Source: Deltaproteobacteria bacterium
Lineage (GTDB): Bacteria; Desulfobacterota; Binatia; UTPRO1
Length of the DNA stretch: 40,641 nucleotides
Direction: 5' to 3'
Assembly: GCA_020848745.1 (NCBI GenBank)
Contig: JADLHM010000119.1
Location: forward strand, 1-40,641
This document shows positions 39,909 to 40,641 of this stretch, in pieces. Each line of letters starts with the position of its first letter. The first letter of the stretch is position 1. The notes under the pieces were generated by a model that made no database searches, was not told the DNA's origin, and saw only the letters and a list, made by a program, of their open reading frames with translations. The position numbers were made by a program, and so were the translations under genes.

Positions 39909-40641
39909 GCTGCCGCCTCGGCTCGAAGGTCAATCTTGCCCGTCACCGCGGCGGAGATGAGGGCGGTGCGGAGTTCTTTGAGGCGGTCGATGGCGTCGCG
40001 GAGCTTGGTGATGAGAGCGTCGATGCGTGTCGCTTCTGTGTCGAGGGTAGCGACGACGCTCTCTTGTTCCTCGAGCGGCGGAAGAAACACCGAGAGGTCC
40101 GCGAATCGCTCTGGCTCAAGCCGCCATTGGCTCGGGCGGATGCCGTTCGACATCGCCAGGTACACGCTCGTCAACCGTTTATTGCGCAGAAAGTGATGCA
40201 GGAATCGCTCGTGCTCCTCATGCATTGGGGCGTAGACGATGTAATCGGGACTCGTGATACCCGAGAGGGAGGAGACCCCGAGTGAGCCCTGCCATGCCTT
40301 CATCTTGTTGATCACGAGATCCCCGGGGGCAACGAGCTGGTAGACGTCCAAGTCCTCCGGCGTACGGTTGAAGTTGTCGTCTCTCGACGACTTCTCGATC
40401 ACTCCGAACTCGCGGTAAACCGATAGAACCGTCATTTCGGGATGACCCTGCCGCTTATTAGCCTGTCGAAACAGCCGCTTGACCTTCTTCACCTCCCAAT
40501 GCGCTGGAATCTCGCCCAGCCACTCGACGCCGGAGTCCTTCATGGGGACGGTCGGGTCGAGGCCCTTGGTGACGGCGCGGGTGATGAGGGCGGTGCGCTT
40601 CTCCTGGAGCAGCTCGATCAGCCGCTCCTTCTTCGCCACCA
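39905..40641 (-). CDS. hsdS: Type I restriction-modification specificity subunit S, 5' part beyond the window
   Basis: The last about 245 residues of HsdS are present. The visible start KKERLIELLQEKRTALITRAVTKGLDP is the central conserved helix between the two target-recognition domains, so the first domain is off the edge and the GTG near 40639 is not the true start. The second recognition domain runs from WLGEIPAHWEVKKVKRLF to PPLEEQESVV, followed by a second helix (DALITKLRDAIDRLKELRTALISAAVTGKI). HsdS chooses the DNA sequence for HsdM and HsdR. It ends in a 4-nt overlap with the XRE/ImmA gene. Confidence 0.93.
   Translation of the reverse strand, partial: VAKKERLIELLQEKRTALITRAVTKGLDPTVPMKDSGVEWLGEIPAHWEVKKVKRLFRQANKRQGHPEMTVLSVYREFGVIEKSSRDDNFNRTPEDLDVYQLVAPGDLVINKMKAWQGSLGVSSLSGITSPDYIVYAPMHEEHERFLHHFLRNKRLTSVYLAMSNGIRPSQWRLEPERFADLSVFLPPLEEQESVVATLDTEATRIDALITKLRDAIDRLKELRTALISAAVTGKIDLRAEAAA

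Noticed and set aside
1-40641. CRISPR arrays, insertion sequences, rRNA or tRNA genes
   Set aside because: No regularly spaced repeats, transposase motifs or RNA gene signatures were seen on either strand.

Overview
The window is a GC-rich (visually close to 70 % G+C), densely coded chromosomal segment. It appears to come from a Gram-negative bacterium: it has a Tat translocase subunit, a class A penicillin-binding protein with a cytoplasmic start, a DUF3313-type lipoprotein and a GAF-containing enzyme I of the PTS. The abundance of acyl-CoA dehydrogenases, thiolase-like proteins and amidohydrolases, together with many GTG starts in 4-nt GTGA/ATGA stop-start overlaps, resembles lineages such as Binatota, Desulfobacterota or Rokubacteria. 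That placement is inference only; no rRNA or tRNA gene is visible.

Region 1 (1-12951) is mostly housekeeping and envelope functions. On the minus strand there is a partial tatA/B gene at the left edge, and PBP1A at 1893-4538. On the plus strand there is a histone-deacetylase-like hydrolase overlapping a secreted trypsin-like protease; a tightly overlapping trio of REC-histidine kinase, DegT-type aminotransferase and ThiD; a PtsP-type enzyme I; a 39-aa extremely acidic microprotein with its own promoter-like site and an excellent Shine-Dalgarno sequence; a GNAT acetyltransferase; a 117-bp concentric inverted-repeat element; an SDR; and a DUF3313-like lipoprotein.

Region 2 (13035-27049) is an acyl-CoA catabolic locus built around a TetR regulator. 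An amidohydrolase, a crotonase and an acyl-CoA dehydrogenase run leftwards. TetR, two acyl-CoA dehydrogenases, a thiolase-like protein without its nucleophilic Cys, a DUF35 partner, an enoyl-CoA hydratase, a citrate-synthase-fold protein that appears to have lost two of three catalytic residues, an acyl-CoA ligase, a membrane diiron hydroxylase and two zinc alcohol dehydrogenases run rightwards almost without gaps. Read as a pathway (inference): hydroxylation, two-step oxidation to an acid, CoA activation, dehydrogenation, hydration, then carbon-carbon cleavage by an Ltp2/ChsH2-like aldolase. The substrate is unknown but probably hydrophobic or branched.

Region 3 (27166-33275) is a second TetR divergon. 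TetR and a stand-alone riboflavin kinase domain run leftwards. An acyl-CoA dehydrogenase, a nitroreductase-family flavoprotein, a thiolase and an acyl-CoA ligase run rightwards. Repeated TGGTAC boxes lie between the two arms.

Region 4 (33402-40641) is a minus-strand type I restriction-modification island that continues past the right edge: hsdS (partial), an XRE/ImmA-type metallopeptidase regulator, a DUF4411 PIN-like protein, a Fic AMP-transferase and hsdR. HsdR carries an extra C-terminal AlbA_2 (Schlafen-type) domain. The genes are joined by 1- to 4-nt overlaps except before fic, which has its own upstream region with TGCTAAAGC repeats. Here a probable toxin-antitoxin pair and a Fic protein are placed inside a restriction operon.
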